NCBI GenBank assembly: GCA_965365655.1 | Contig: CBDUCN010000014.1 | Span: forward strand, 1-31,933 | DNA: 31,933 nt | Direction of reading: 5' to 3' | Origin: JBFHNV01 sp965365655 | GTDB taxonomy: Bacteria; Pseudomonadota; Gammaproteobacteria; HK1 | Part shown: one piece after another, positions 7,521 through 16,603 of the stretch | How positions within the stretch are numbered: position 1 is the stretch's first letter | Layout of the letters: each line of letters begins with the position of its first letter | Notes under the pieces: model-generated | The model's database searches: none | The model's input: the letters and a program-made list of their open reading frames with translations, nothing else | What the model was told of the DNA's origin: nothing | Position numbers and translations under genes: made by a program

Positions 7521-8444
7521 ATGACCGCGATCGACTATCGCGCGATCCTGGACGCGATCGCGCTCGAGGTGCGGCCGCACCTGGAGGAGGGGCGTGTCGC
7601 GAGCTACATCCCGGAGCTCGCGCGGGTGTCGCCGCGGCACTTCGCGATGACCGTGCACACGCTGGAGCACGGCGCGTTCGCGTGCGGCGAGTCGGCACGG
7701 CGCTTCTCCATCCAGAGCATCTCCAAGCTGTTCACGCTGACGCTCGCGCTGGAGCTGGAGGGCGATGCGCTGTGGCGGCGCGTCGGCCGCGAGCCGTCCG
7801 GCAATCCGTTCAACTCCCTGGTGCAGCTCGAGCGCGAGCAGGGGATCCCGCGCAACCCCTTCATCAACGCGGGAGCGCTGGTGGTCACCGACGTCATCCT
7901 GTCGCACATGCACGACGCGAGGGAGTGCGTGCTCGCCTTCGTGCGCAAGCTGTGCGGCAACGACGCCGTGCACTTCGACGAGGCGGTGGCGCGCTCCGAG
8001 CAGCTCACGGGTCACCGCAACGCGGCGATGGCCTGGTTCCTGAAGAGCTTCGGCAACCTTCACAACGACCCGGGCACGGTGCTGGACGCGTACTTCCACC
8101 ATTGCTCGCTCGCGATGAGCTGCGACGACGTGGCCGCGGCGTGCCTGTTCCTCGCGAACGAGGGCCGGCTGCCGTCCACCGGCGAGGCCATCGTCAGCCC
8201 ACAGCAGGCCAAGTTCATCAACTCGCTGCTGCTCACCTGCGGCACCTACGACGCGGCCGGCGAGTTCGCGTATCGCGTCGGACTGCCGGCGAAGAGCGGC
8301 GTGGGCGGCGGCATCGCGTGCGCGATGCCGCGCCGCTTCGCGACCTGCGTGTGGTCGCCGGGCCTCGGGCCCAGCGGCAACTCGCACGCGGGGCTGCTCG
8401 CGCTCGAGGCGTTCACCGCGCGCACGGGGCTGTCGATCTTCTGA
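7521..8444 (+). CDS. glsA: Glutaminase (class A beta-lactamase-like fold)
   Basis: Hydrolyses L-glutamine to glutamate and ammonia in the cytoplasm. The predicted 307 residues match the usual 305-310 for GlsA. The catalytic SxxK motif is Ser66-Ile-Ser-Lys69 in FSIQSISKLFTL. Other family blocks are the NPFINAGA substrate-binding segment, GHRNAAMAWFL, and the C-terminal KSGVGGGI and GPSGNSHAG segments. The full length is collinear with the family without gaps. The ATG at 7521 follows GAGGGC just after the stop of the DUF423 gene, giving tight coupling. In acid-stressed bacteria glutaminase ammonia counters acid, but nothing here shows that role. Confidence 0.96.
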   Translation: MTAIDYRAILDAIALEVRPHLEEGRVASYIPELARVSPRHFAMTVHTLEHGAFACGESARRFSIQSISKLFTLTLALELEGDALWRRVGREPSGNPFNSLVQLEREQGIPRNPFINAGALVVTDVILSHMHDARECVLAFVRKLCGNDAVHFDEAVARSEQLTGHRNAAMAWFLKSFGNLHNDPGTVLDAYFHHCSLAMSCDDVAAACLFLANEGRLPSTGEAIVSPQQAKFINSLLLTCGTYDAAGEFAYRVGLPAKSGVGGGIACAMPRRFATCVWSPGLGPSGNSHAGLLALEAFTARTGLSIF

Positions 8445-8616
8445 CGTCCGGAGCCGGCGCGTGCACTCGCCGGCGCCGCGCGCCAGTCGGAGGGGCGGCC
8501 GGGCGCGGCGGCGGCTGCGCACCGCCGGCCGTGCTGGGCGCGTGCGGGGTAGGATCCACGCATCCGAGCATCCGTGTGCGCGGGCGCACTGGCGCCGCGG
8601 CGTCCTGGAGGCCAGC

Positions 8617-9540
8617 ATGAGACCACATCCGATTCCCGTGGTGCGGCGCGCGCGCCGCCTGCTGACCGGCGCATCGGCCGCACTGCTGGCGGGCCTGCTG
8701 GCCGGCCTGCCGGTGCACGACGCTCACGGCTCCGGCTACGGACACGGCTACGGCCGCCACGGCGGCGCCGCGGTGAGCATCGGCGTGCGCGTCGGCGGCG
8801 GTTACCGGCGCGGCCATCGCGCCGGGCTCGGCTACCGCTACGGCCATCGCCGAGGCCATCGCATCGGGCTCGGCTACCGGTACGGCTACCGGCCGGGCCG
8901 TCACGGCCGGGCCGGTTACCGGTACCGCCACCGCGCCGGATACGGCGTCGGCTACGCATACCGCCCGCACCGGCATCGCGGCGGCATCAGCGTCCATTAC
9001 AGCGCGCCGCTGGTGCTGCCGTACGCCGCGCCGCCGGCGGTGCGGGTGATCCGATCCGCGCCGGTGGTGGTCGAGCGCCGTGCCGGCCGCGCGCTGCCGT
9101 CGATGCCGGATCTCGAGTACACGCCGCAGCAGGGCCAGGGCGCCGGGCAGGCCACCCGGGACCGGCGCGAGTGCGAGCGTCTCGCGTGGCACGAGACCCG
9201 TCCCGATCCGATGGCGGGCGTCGTGCGCACGACCACCCGCACCGAGGTCAGCACGGACGTCGTGCGCGAGCGCGGAGACCCGTTCGGGCCCACGGTCACC
9301 GGCACGGCGCTGGGCGCCGTCGGCGGCGCGATCGCCGGCGACGCGGGCGCGGGCGCCGCGTTCGGCGCGCTGGCCGGCGCGGCCGCCTGGATGCTCGGGG
9401 GCTGGGGCTACGACGTGCCCGTGCAGCGCGTCGTGGACGTGGTCGAGCGCGAGTACGTGCCGGCGCCGGGGCCGGACCCGTCGGATCTGCGCGAGGCGCT
9501 GGTGCTGTGCATGGAGGCGCGCGGGTACGCGGTGCGCTGA
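8617..9540 (+). CDS. Secreted Gly/Tyr/Arg/His-rich glycine-zipper protein
   Basis: Predicted 307 residues. Residues 1-36 look like a signal peptide (Arg-rich start, Ala/Leu core at 19-32). Residues 38-122 are built of irregular GYRYGHR-like units with almost no acidic residues. A VVVER motif (150-154) and a linker follow, then a segment RRECERLAWHETRPDP (183-198) resembling the EC-x-x-x-A-x-x-TG-x-DP block seen in other glycine-zipper proteins, a glycine zipper at about 228-262 (GAVGGAIAG, GALAGAAAWMLGG), and a C-terminal LCMEARGYAV block. Cys186 and Cys298 could form a disulfide. The layout parallels the protein at 6319-6852, suggesting a related envelope role. GGAG precedes the ATG by about 6 bases. 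Function is unknown; an envelope or surface structural role is inference. Confidence 0.85.
   Translation: MRPHPIPVVRRARRLLTGASAALLAGLLAGLPVHDAHGSGYGHGYGRHGGAAVSIGVRVGGGYRRGHRAGLGYRYGHRRGHRIGLGYRYGYRPGRHGRAGYRYRHRAGYGVGYAYRPHRHRGGISVHYSAPLVLPYAAPPAVRVIRSAPVVVERRAGRALPSMPDLEYTPQQGQGAGQATRDRRECERLAWHETRPDPMAGVVRTTTRTEVSTDVVRERGDPFGPTVTGTALGAVGGAIAGDAGAGAAFGALAGAAAWMLGGWGYDVPVQRVVDVVEREYVPAPGPDPSDLREALVLCMEARGYAVR
8800..8982 (+). repeat. Degenerate coding repeat, GYRYGHR-type units
   Basis: Units of roughly 15-30 bases built around GGCTACCGCTACGGC recur at about 8830, 8872 and 8914, with GGCCATCGC units between them. They encode the Gly/Tyr/Arg/His-rich tract of the glycine-zipper protein. The repeat is imperfect and in frame throughout, not a CRISPR or intergenic repeat. 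Confidence 0.65.
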
Positions 9541-9552
9541 CGCCCGCGCGGC

Positions 9553-9570
9553 GCCCGCGTCATTGCGGGC
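9553..9570. terminator. Small stem-loop between convergent genes
   Basis: GCCCGC and GCGGGC arms with a 6-base loop span the stop of the minus-strand gene, in a 19-base gap between convergent genes. It could serve as a bidirectional terminator, but there is no T tract and short GC hairpins are common at this base composition. Confidence 0.3.
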
Positions 9571-10297
9571 CGCCGGCGGTGCGGGCGACGTAGATCGTGC
9601 ACGCGGCGTCGCCGCCCGTGTACGGGTTGTCGAAGCGCACCGTGTGCGCCCGGGCGCTTGCGAACACCGAGCCGAGGCGCTGCGTGAACGCGTCGTCGGC
9701 AGTGTCGTTGGACCACATCGCGAACACCCCGCCCGGCAGCAGGAAGCGCGCCATCGCGGCGAGGCCGGCCGCGGTGTAGAAGCCCGCGTGGCCACCGCTC
9801 AGCAGATGCTCCGGTGAGTGGTCCACGTCCAGCAGCACCGCGTGCACCCGCCGTCCCGGGGCCTCGTGGTCGAAGCCGTCGTCGCCGGCGGCCAGCGCGA
9901 AGAAGTCCCCGTTCACGAGCCGGCAGCGCGGATCCGCGCACAGCGTCCCGCCCAGCGGCACCAGGCCGCGCCGGTGCCACTCGATCACCGGGCCCAGGAA
10001 CTCCACGACCAGCAGCGACCCGAGCCGCGGGTGCTCCAGCGCCGCCGCCGCCGTGTAGCCGAGCCCGAGGCCGCCCACGACGACGTCCAGCCCGCCGGCG
10101 TCGCCCGCCACCGCGTCCAGCCCCATCGTCGCCAGCGCCGTCTCGCCCGCGGTGAACAGGCTGGACATCAGGAAGTCGTCGCCCAGCTTCACCTCGTAGA
10201 CGATCCGATCCTGCAGGCGCGGCTCCGCGCGCCGGCGCAGCACCAGCTCGCCCATCGGCGTCTCGCGGTAGTCCAGCTCTTCGAACAGCGTGCTCAT
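9560..10297 (-). CDS. Spermidine-synthase-like protein
   Basis: Predicted 245 residues with a Rossmann-like methyltransferase/aminopropyltransferase fold. The nucleotide-binding glycine motif is VVVGGLGLGYTA (about residues 65-76), followed by an acidic strand end (VVEFLGPVIEWH). A later LLDVDHSPEHLL block replaces the D-x-x-D catalytic segment of true spermidine synthases, and SNDTADDAF and IYVAR blocks close the fold. The N-terminal PMGELVLRRR and VKLGDDFLMSS segments mark a conserved bacterial subfamily that is usually annotated as spermidine synthase without biochemical proof. ATG at 10297 is chosen because the family begins there; the upstream open frame is Arg-rich and non-conserved. 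It lies 187 bases downstream of the thiolase gene on the same strand, so co-transcription is possible but not clear. Confidence 0.85.
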   Translation of the reverse strand: MSTLFEELDYRETPMGELVLRRRAEPRLQDRIVYEVKLGDDFLMSSLFTAGETALATMGLDAVAGDAGGLDVVVGGLGLGYTAAAALEHPRLGSLLVVEFLGPVIEWHRRGLVPLGGTLCADPRCRLVNGDFFALAAGDDGFDHEAPGRRVHAVLLDVDHSPEHLLSGGHAGFYTAAGLAAMARFLLPGGVFAMWSNDTADDAFTQRLGSVFASARAHTVRFDNPYTGGDAACTIYVARTAGGPQ

Positions 10298-10484
10298 GCG
10301 AATGTCCCGGGGCGTGGTGCCTGCGTGACGCGTCGTGCTCGCGCAGGGCCGGCGTCCACACGGTCGATCGCGGACAGGCTTCGGACCTCGCGCCTGCGAC
10401 AGAGGTGCCTCCGTCCTGCGGCTCGCCGGCCCTCCCGCGACGTCGAGCGCGAAGCGTGCTGCACCCGCAACGCGCAGCCGTCGC

Positions 10485-11693
<1,209 letters not shown>

Positions 11694-11748
11694 GTGTCCT
11701 CTCCCCCTCGGGTGGCCTGGGTGACCTGCCTGGCCGGCCGCGGCGCGG

Positions 11749-11778
11749 TTGCCCGCGGCTCGGACCAGCCATCATAGT
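11749..11778 (+). promoter_or_regulatory. Possible sigma-70 promoter of the ABC transporter operon
   Basis: TTGCCC (11749-11754) and CATAGT (11773-11778) are separated by 18 bases, each matching four of six consensus positions. It lies 65 bases before the binding-protein ATG in the divergent gap with the thiolase. The AT-rich patch 11771-11786 could also hold the -10 of the opposite promoter (TACTAT on the minus strand). Confidence 0.3.
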
Positions 11779-11843
11779 AGGGGATTGAGGCGGGTGGGGG
11801 CCGCCGGCCCGCGCCCCGCATCGGCAACCACGGGGGAACCGGC

Positions 11844-12974
11844 ATGAGGAAGCTGTTGACGGCGGGGCTCCTCGCCCTGGCGGCGGCGGGCGGCGCGTCC
11901 GCCCAGGTGAAGGTCGGGATGATCACGACGCTGTCGGGGGGCGGATCGCACCTCGGCATCGACGTGCGCGACGGCTTCCTGCTCGCCGTCGAGCAGGCGG
12001 GCGGCGGCCTGGACGTGATCGTGCGCGACGACGCGCGCAAGCCGGACGTCGCGAAGTCGCTCGCGGACGAGCTGATTCAGAAGGACGGGGTACCGATCCT
12101 CACCGGCATCATCTGGTCCAATCTCGCGATGGCGGTGGTGCCGGGCACGGTGCGCCAGGGCGTGTTCTACCTGAGCCCCAATGCCGGGCCCAGTCAGCTC
12201 GCGGGCCGCGGCTGCCACGAGAACTACTTCAACGTCGCGTGGCAGAACAACAACCTGCACGAGGCGATGGGCGGCTACATGAAGGCCGCGGGCCTGAAGA
12301 AGCCGTTCATCCTCGCGCCGAACTACCCCGCCGGCACCGACGCGCTCACCGGCTTCAAGAGCCACTACGGGAAGAACCTGGCGGGCGAGATATACACCCG
12401 CCTCGGGCAGACCGACTACGCCGCCGAGATCGCGCAGATCCGCGCGTCGGATGCCGACTCGGTGTTCTTCTTCCTGCCCGGCGGCATGGGCATCGCGTTC
12501 ATGAAGCAGTATGCGGGCGCCGGCGTGGGCCTGCCGGTGTACGGCCCGGCATTCTCCTTCGACGAGGTGATCCTGGGCGCGGTGGGTGACGCGGCGCTCG
12601 GCGTGCTCAACACGTCGCAGTGGGCCTACGACCTCGACAACCCGGCCAACGACGCGTTCGTGAAGAGCTTTCGCGCGAAGTACGGGCGCACGCCCACGCT
12701 CTACGCGTCGCAGGGCTACGACACGGCGAACCTGATCCTGTCGGCGCTGAAGGCGGCCCATCCGTCGGACGCGAAGGCCTTCCGCGCGGCGCTGCGCGCG
12801 GCGCGCTTCGACTCGGTGCGCGGCAAGTTCCGCTTCGGCAACAACCAGCACCCGATCCAGGACATCTACGTGCGCGAGGTGGTCAGCGGCGACGGCGGCA
12901 AGCCCACCAACCGGCTGGCCGGCATCGCGCTGGTCGATCACCAGGACGCGTTCGCGAAGCAGTGCCGCATGTGA
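11844..12974 (+). CDS. ABC transporter periplasmic binding protein, branched-chain amino acid type
   Basis: Predicted 376 residues, type I periplasmic binding fold. Residues 1-20 are a signal peptide ending ASA, with the mature protein starting QVKVGMITTLSGGGSHLG. The second half holds DYAAEIAQIRASDADSVFFF and FDSVRGKFRFGNNQHPIQD, both typical of Leu/Ile/Val-type receptors. Features such as NAGPSQLAGRGC, YFNVAWQNNN and FFFLPGGMGIAFMKQY mark a subgroup whose ligands are often non-amino-acid organic acids; that association is family knowledge and the ligand here is unknown. First gene of a five-gene uptake operon and divergent from the PcaF-like thiolase, which hints at an aromatic or dicarboxylic substrate. 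GGGGGA precedes the ATG. Confidence 0.93.
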   Translation: MRKLLTAGLLALAAAGGASAQVKVGMITTLSGGGSHLGIDVRDGFLLAVEQAGGGLDVIVRDDARKPDVAKSLADELIQKDGVPILTGIIWSNLAMAVVPGTVRQGVFYLSPNAGPSQLAGRGCHENYFNVAWQNNNLHEAMGGYMKAAGLKKPFILAPNYPAGTDALTGFKSHYGKNLAGEIYTRLGQTDYAAEIAQIRASDADSVFFFLPGGMGIAFMKQYAGAGVGLPVYGPAFSFDEVILGAVGDAALGVLNTSQWAYDLDNPANDAFVKSFRAKYGRTPTLYASQGYDTANLILSALKAAHPSDAKAFRAALRAARFDSVRGKFRFGNNQHPIQDIYVREVVSGDGGKPTNRLAGIALVDHQDAFAKQCRM

Positions 12975-13021
12975 TCGCCGCCGCCCGCGGCGCGTGACCG
13001 GCGCGGCCCGCGGCGCCGGAG

Positions 13022-13048
13022 CGCGCGGCCTGCGGCTCGGGCCGCGTG
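13022..13048 (+). terminator. Stem-loop in the gap between binding protein and permease genes
   Basis: CGCGGCC (13024-13030) pairs with GGCCGCG (13040-13046) and the stem extends by two more pairs (one G-U), with a 9-base loop. It lies in the 228-base gap after the binding-protein gene. Similar hairpins in transporter operons let the binding protein be made in excess by partial termination or mRNA protection; here that is inference. No T tract follows. Nothing else is recognisable in the gap. Confidence 0.35.
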
Positions 13049-13202
13049 CGCGGACCGGGGTGCACGGGGCCGCCGTACCCTGCCGGCCGGCGCGGCGCGA
13101 GGGCGCCCCGCGGCGACCGCGTCGCCGGCGGCCCGATCGCGTCGGGCGACGGCCGCCCGGCCGGTGTCGAACCCGTCTTCCAGCAGTCCTCCAGCACGCT
13201 CC

Positions 13203-14123
13203 ATGTCCGCGACCCTTCTCGTCGAGCAGATCCTGAACGGCATCCAGTTCGGCGTGATGCTGTTCCTGATGTCGGCGGGCCTGACGCTGGTGTTCGGCGT
13301 GATGGGCCTCATCAACCTCGCGCACGGCTCGCTGTTCATGGTCGGCGCGTTCGTCTGCGCGTGGGTCACCGGCGCGGCCGGCTCGTTCTGGGCGGGCCTC
13401 GCCGCCGGCGCGCTCGCGGCGGCCGCCGCGGGCGCCGCGGTCGAGGTGCTGGTGATCCGCCGGCTCTACGCGCGCGGCCACCTCGACCAGGTGCTCGCGA
13501 CCTTCGCGCTGATCCTGGTGTTCACCGAGGGCACGCGCTGGCTGTTCGGCGCGCAGCCGCTGTGGCTGGACGTGCCCGACGCGCTGTCCGGCGCGGTGGC
13601 GCTGCCGGGCGGCGCGCGCTACCCGGTGTACCGGCTGTTCATCATCGCGGTCGGCGTCGCGCTCGCAGCCGGGCTCTACGTGCTGATCGCGCGCACGCGG
13701 CTCGGCATGCGGATCCGCGCCGGCGCGTCGGACCGCGAGATGATCGGCGCGCTGGGCGTCGACATCCGCACGCTCTACACCGCGGTGTTCGCGCTCGGCG
13801 CCGCGCTCGCCGGCGTCGCCGGCGCGCTGGTCGGGGTGCTGCAGTCGGTGCAGGTGGGCATGGGCGAGCCGGTGCTGATCCTCGCTTTCGTCGTCATCGT
13901 GATCGGCGGTATCGGCTCCATCAAGGGCGCGCTGGTCGCGGCGCTGCTGGTCGGCCTGGTGGACACCCTGGGCCGCGTGCTGCTGCCGCTCGCGTTCGGG
14001 CTTTTCATGGATCCGTCCGACGCCGGCGCCACCGGCACCGCGCTCGCGTCGATGCTCATCTACCTGCTGATGGCGGGCGTGCTCGCGGTGCGCCCGCGCG
14101 GGCTGTTCCCGGCCGGGGGCTGA
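13203..14123 (+). CDS. livH: ABC transporter inner-membrane permease, LivH type
   Basis: Predicted 306 residues, about eight hydrophobic segments, no signal peptide. The N-terminal LVEQILNGIQFGVMLFLMSAGLTLVFGVMGLINLAHGSLFMVGAF is the LivH hallmark, and the ATP-binding-subunit contact segment ASDREMIGALGVD lies at about residues 176-188. The C-terminus has the VIVIGGIGSIKGALVAALLVGL block. It pairs with LivM to form the membrane pore. The ATG at 13203 is chosen because the family begins two residues before the first helix; an in-frame GTG at 13164 would add a Ser/Pro-rich tail. Separated by 228 bases from the binding-protein gene and 46 from livM. Confidence 0.94.
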   Translation: MSATLLVEQILNGIQFGVMLFLMSAGLTLVFGVMGLINLAHGSLFMVGAFVCAWVTGAAGSFWAGLAAGALAAAAAGAAVEVLVIRRLYARGHLDQVLATFALILVFTEGTRWLFGAQPLWLDVPDALSGAVALPGGARYPVYRLFIIAVGVALAAGLYVLIARTRLGMRIRAGASDREMIGALGVDIRTLYTAVFALGAALAGVAGALVGVLQSVQVGMGEPVLILAFVVIVIGGIGSIKGALVAALLVGLVDTLGRVLLPLAFGLFMDPSDAGATGTALASMLIYLLMAGVLAVRPRGLFPAGG

Positions 14124-14169
14124 GCGTGACCACCGCGACCCGAAGACGGAACGGACGGGGACGGGCGGG

Positions 14170-15150
14170 GTGAACCGCGAGCGGCTGGTCAACGCGCTGC
14201 TGCTCGGGGCGCTGCTGGCGTGGCCGCTGGCGGCGGCGGCGCTGGACGAGCCCTACTACGTGAACCTCGCGTCGCGCGTCACCATCCTGGCGCTCGCCGG
14301 CGTCGGGCTGAACGTCGCGCTCGGCTATGGCGGCATGGTGAGCTTCGGCCACGCCGCGTTCTTCGGCCTCGGCGGCTACGCGGCCGGCATCGCGGCGCTG
14401 CACGCGTCCGACGGCAGCGCGTTCATGACCTGGCCGTTCACCGTCGGCGGCAGCGACCAGATGCCCGTGATCTGGCTCGCCGCAATCGCGGTGTCCGGCA
14501 TCGCGGCGCTGCTCATCGGCGCGGTGTCGCTGCGCACGACGGGCGTGTACTTCATCATGATCACGCTGGCCTTCGCGCAGATGATCTACTGGTTTGCGAT
14601 CTCGTGGCCCGCGTACGGCGGTGAGGACGGGCTGTCGATCTACGTGCGCAATGCGTTCCCCGGCCTCGACACCTACGACCCGCTGAGCTTCTTCGCGCTC
14701 GCGTTCACGGCGCTCGCGCTCGCGCTCGCGTTCAGCGCGCGCATCATGGGCGCGCGCTTCGGCGCCGCGCTGACGATGGCGCGGCTCAACGACGCGCGGC
14801 TCGCGACCAGCGGCATCGAGCCGTTCCCGGTGCGCCTGGCCGCGTTCGTGCTGTCGGCGATGATCACCGGCCTCGCCGGCGCGCTGTTCGCCGACCTCAA
14901 CGGCTTCGTCGGGCCGTCGATGCTCTCGTGGCACCGGTCCGGGGAGATCATGGTGTTCGTGATCCTCGGCGGGGTGGGGCGGCTGTGCGGCCCGCTGGCC
15001 GGTGCGCTGCTGTTCGTCGCGCTGGAGACGGTGATCGGGGGCTGGACCGAGCACTGGCAGCTGTTCCTGGGCCTCGGGCTGCTGGCCGTCGTGCTGTGGG
15101 CGCGCGGCGGGCTGATGGGGCTGCTCGCGGGGCCGGCGCGCCATGGCTGA
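14170..15150 (+). CDS. livM: ABC transporter inner-membrane permease, LivM type
   Basis: Predicted 326 residues with about nine hydrophobic segments. Starts with GTG at 14170, preceded by GGGACGGGCGGGG. LivM markers are LASRVTILALAGVGLNVALGYGGMVSFGHAAFFGLGGY, VSLRTTGVYFIMITLAFAQM, and the cytoplasmic coupling helix near ARLNDARLATSGIEPFPVRL. The VFVILGGVGRLCGPLAGALLF block near the end is standard. Forms the pore with LivH. The last 8 bases overlap the start of livG, so the two genes are translationally coupled. Nothing looks broken or truncated. Confidence 0.94.
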   Translation: MNRERLVNALLLGALLAWPLAAAALDEPYYVNLASRVTILALAGVGLNVALGYGGMVSFGHAAFFGLGGYAAGIAALHASDGSAFMTWPFTVGGSDQMPVIWLAAIAVSGIAALLIGAVSLRTTGVYFIMITLAFAQMIYWFAISWPAYGGEDGLSIYVRNAFPGLDTYDPLSFFALAFTALALALAFSARIMGARFGAALTMARLNDARLATSGIEPFPVRLAAFVLSAMITGLAGALFADLNGFVGPSMLSWHRSGEIMVFVILGGVGRLCGPLAGALLFVALETVIGGWTEHWQLFLGLGLLAVVLWARGGLMGLLAGPARHG

Positions 15151-15892
15151 GCCGGTGCTCGCGGTGGAGGGCGTGAGCCGCGCGTACGGCGCGCTCAGGG
15201 CCACCGACGGCGTGAGCCTGGATCTGCGCCCCGGCGAGATCCACGCGCTGATCGGCCCCAACGGCGCCGGCAAGTCCACCCTGATCGGCCAGATCGCCGG
15301 CTGGGTGCCGTGCGACCAGGGACGCGTGCGGCTGGCCGGCGAGGACGTCACGCGGCTGTCCGTGGCCGCCCGCGCGCGGCGCGGCCTCGGGCGCTCGTTC
15401 CAGGTGTCGTCGCTCGCCGGACCGCTGTCGGCGCTGCGCAACGTCATGCTCTCGGTGCAGGCGCGCCAGGGCACGAGCTTCCGCTTCTGGCGCGCCGTGC
15501 GCCGCGACGACGCGCTGCTGGCGCCGGCCCGCGAGCACCTCGCGTGGGCCGGGCTCGCGGATCGCGCCGACGTGCCCGCGGACGCGCTGTCGCACGGCGA
15601 GCGCCGCCAGCTCGAGATGGCGTGCGCGCTCGCGCTCGAGCCGCGCGCGCTGCTGCTCGACGAGCCGATGGCCGGCATCGGTGCCGGCGGCACCGCGGTG
15701 CTCTCGGATCTGCTGGATGCGCTCAGGCAGCGCGTGCCCATCCTGCTCGTGGAGCACGACATGGACGCGGTGTTCCGCCTCGCCGACCGCATCTCGGTGC
15801 TGGTCTCCGGGCGCGTGATCGCGAGCGGCGACGGGGCCGCGATCCGCGCCGACCCGCTGGTGCGCGAGGCCTACCTCGGAGATCCCGGCTGA
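15143..15892 (+). CDS. livG: ABC transporter ATP-binding protein, LivG type
   Basis: Predicted 249 residues, a cytoplasmic ATPase subunit. Walker A GPNGAGKS is at 38-45, the ABC signature LSHGERRQLE at 149-158 (His replaces the usual Gly at the third position, a common variant), Walker B ALLLDE at 169-174, and the H-loop His205 in VEHDMD. The Q-loop lies in GRSFQVSSL near residue 87. The C-terminal extension ending REAYLGDPG is the LivG tail. The ATG overlaps the livM stop by 8 bases, and the stop overlaps the livF ATG by one base. Confidence 0.95.
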   Translation: MAEPVLAVEGVSRAYGALRATDGVSLDLRPGEIHALIGPNGAGKSTLIGQIAGWVPCDQGRVRLAGEDVTRLSVAARARRGLGRSFQVSSLAGPLSALRNVMLSVQARQGTSFRFWRAVRRDDALLAPAREHLAWAGLADRADVPADALSHGERRQLEMACALALEPRALLLDEPMAGIGAGGTAVLSDLLDALRQRVPILLVEHDMDAVFRLADRISVLVSGRVIASGDGAAIRADPLVREAYLGDPG

Positions 15893-16572
15893 TGCTGCGC
15901 GTGGAGGCCGTCGAGACCTTCTACGGGCCGTCGCAGGCGCTGTTCGGCGTGGATCTCGCGGTGGACGCTGGCGAGGCGGTGGCGCTGCTCGGGCGCAACG
16001 GCATGGGCAAGACGACCACGCTGCGCACGATCTGCGGGCTCGAGACGCCGCGGCGCGGGCGCGTGGTGTTCGAGGGCAGGGACCTCGCCGGCCTCGCGCC
16101 GTACCGCGTCGCGCGCCTGGGCGTGGGCCTGGTGCCCGAGGGCCGGCGCTGCTTCCCGAACCTGAGCGTGCACGAGAACCTCGTCGTCACCGCGCGCCCG
16201 GGCCCGGTCGACGTCGAGCGCGTGACCGCGCTGTTCCCCCGCCTTGCCGAGCGCGCGGGTCAGCCGGCGCGCACGCTGTCCGGCGGCGAGCAGCAGATGC
16301 TCAGCATCGGACGCGCGCTGATGACCAACCCGACGCTGCTGATCCTGGACGAGGCCACCGAAGGGCTCGCGCCCCGGGTGCGCGCCGAGATCTGGGCGGC
16401 GCTGCGCAGCCTGCGCGACCAGGGGCAGGCGCTGCTGGTCGTCGACAAGGGCCTGAAGGAGCTGCTCGCGCTGGTCGATCGCTGCGTGGTGCTGGAGCGC
16501 GGGCGCAGCGTGTGGAGCGGCGCTGCGCAGGACCTGGACGAGACCGTGCGGGGGCGCTACCTGGGGGTGTGA
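15892..16572 (+). CDS. livF: ABC transporter ATP-binding protein, LivF type
   Basis: Predicted 226 residues, the second ATPase subunit. Walker A GRNGMGKT is at 34-41, signature LSGGEQQ at 129-135, Walker B LLILDE at 149-154. At the H-loop position the sequence reads VVDKGLKE with Lys186; LivF proteins often have a non-His residue here, and the DEATEGLAP plus VDK form marks a known LivF subgroup, so this is not a defect. ATP hydrolysis may rely mainly on the LivG site. The ATG shares one base with the livG stop (TGATG). The operon ends here, 31 bases before a convergent gene. Confidence 0.94.
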   Translation: MLRVEAVETFYGPSQALFGVDLAVDAGEAVALLGRNGMGKTTTLRTICGLETPRRGRVVFEGRDLAGLAPYRVARLGVGLVPEGRRCFPNLSVHENLVVTARPGPVDVERVTALFPRLAERAGQPARTLSGGEQQMLSIGRALMTNPTLLILDEATEGLAPRVRAEIWAALRSLRDQGQALLVVDKGLKELLALVDRCVVLERGRSVWSGAAQDLDETVRGRYLGV

Positions 16573-16579
16573 GTCCGCC

Positions 16580-16601
16580 GCGGGCCGGCGTCCCGGCCCG
16601 C
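16580..16601. terminator. Perfect 9-base-pair hairpin between convergent genes
   Basis: GCGGGCCGG and CCGGCCCGC flank a 4-base loop (CGTC), exactly filling the 31-base gap between livF and the convergent membrane-protein gene. Its position and symmetry suit a shared bidirectional terminator, though there is no T tract on either side. Confidence 0.55.
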
Positions 16602-16603
16602 CG

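Noticed and set aside
8445..8616. Possible small gene or promoter between glsA and the second glycine-zipper gene
   Set aside because: No ribosome site or conserved peptide; a TAGGAT near 8550 resembles a -10 but has no -35 partner.
8800..8982. Repeat cluster considered as a CRISPR or intergenic array
   Set aside because: Units are irregular, without unique spacers, and lie in frame within a secreted protein gene.
14056..15792. Long minus-strand open frame opposite livM and livG
   Set aside because: Arg/Gln/His-rich shadow of two well-supported genes, with no motif or ribosome site.
16444..16452. Lys instead of His at the LivF H-loop as a sign of a dead ATPase
   Set aside because: LivF proteins commonly lack this His, and the VDK form goes with a known LivF subgroup; all other ATPase motifs are intact.
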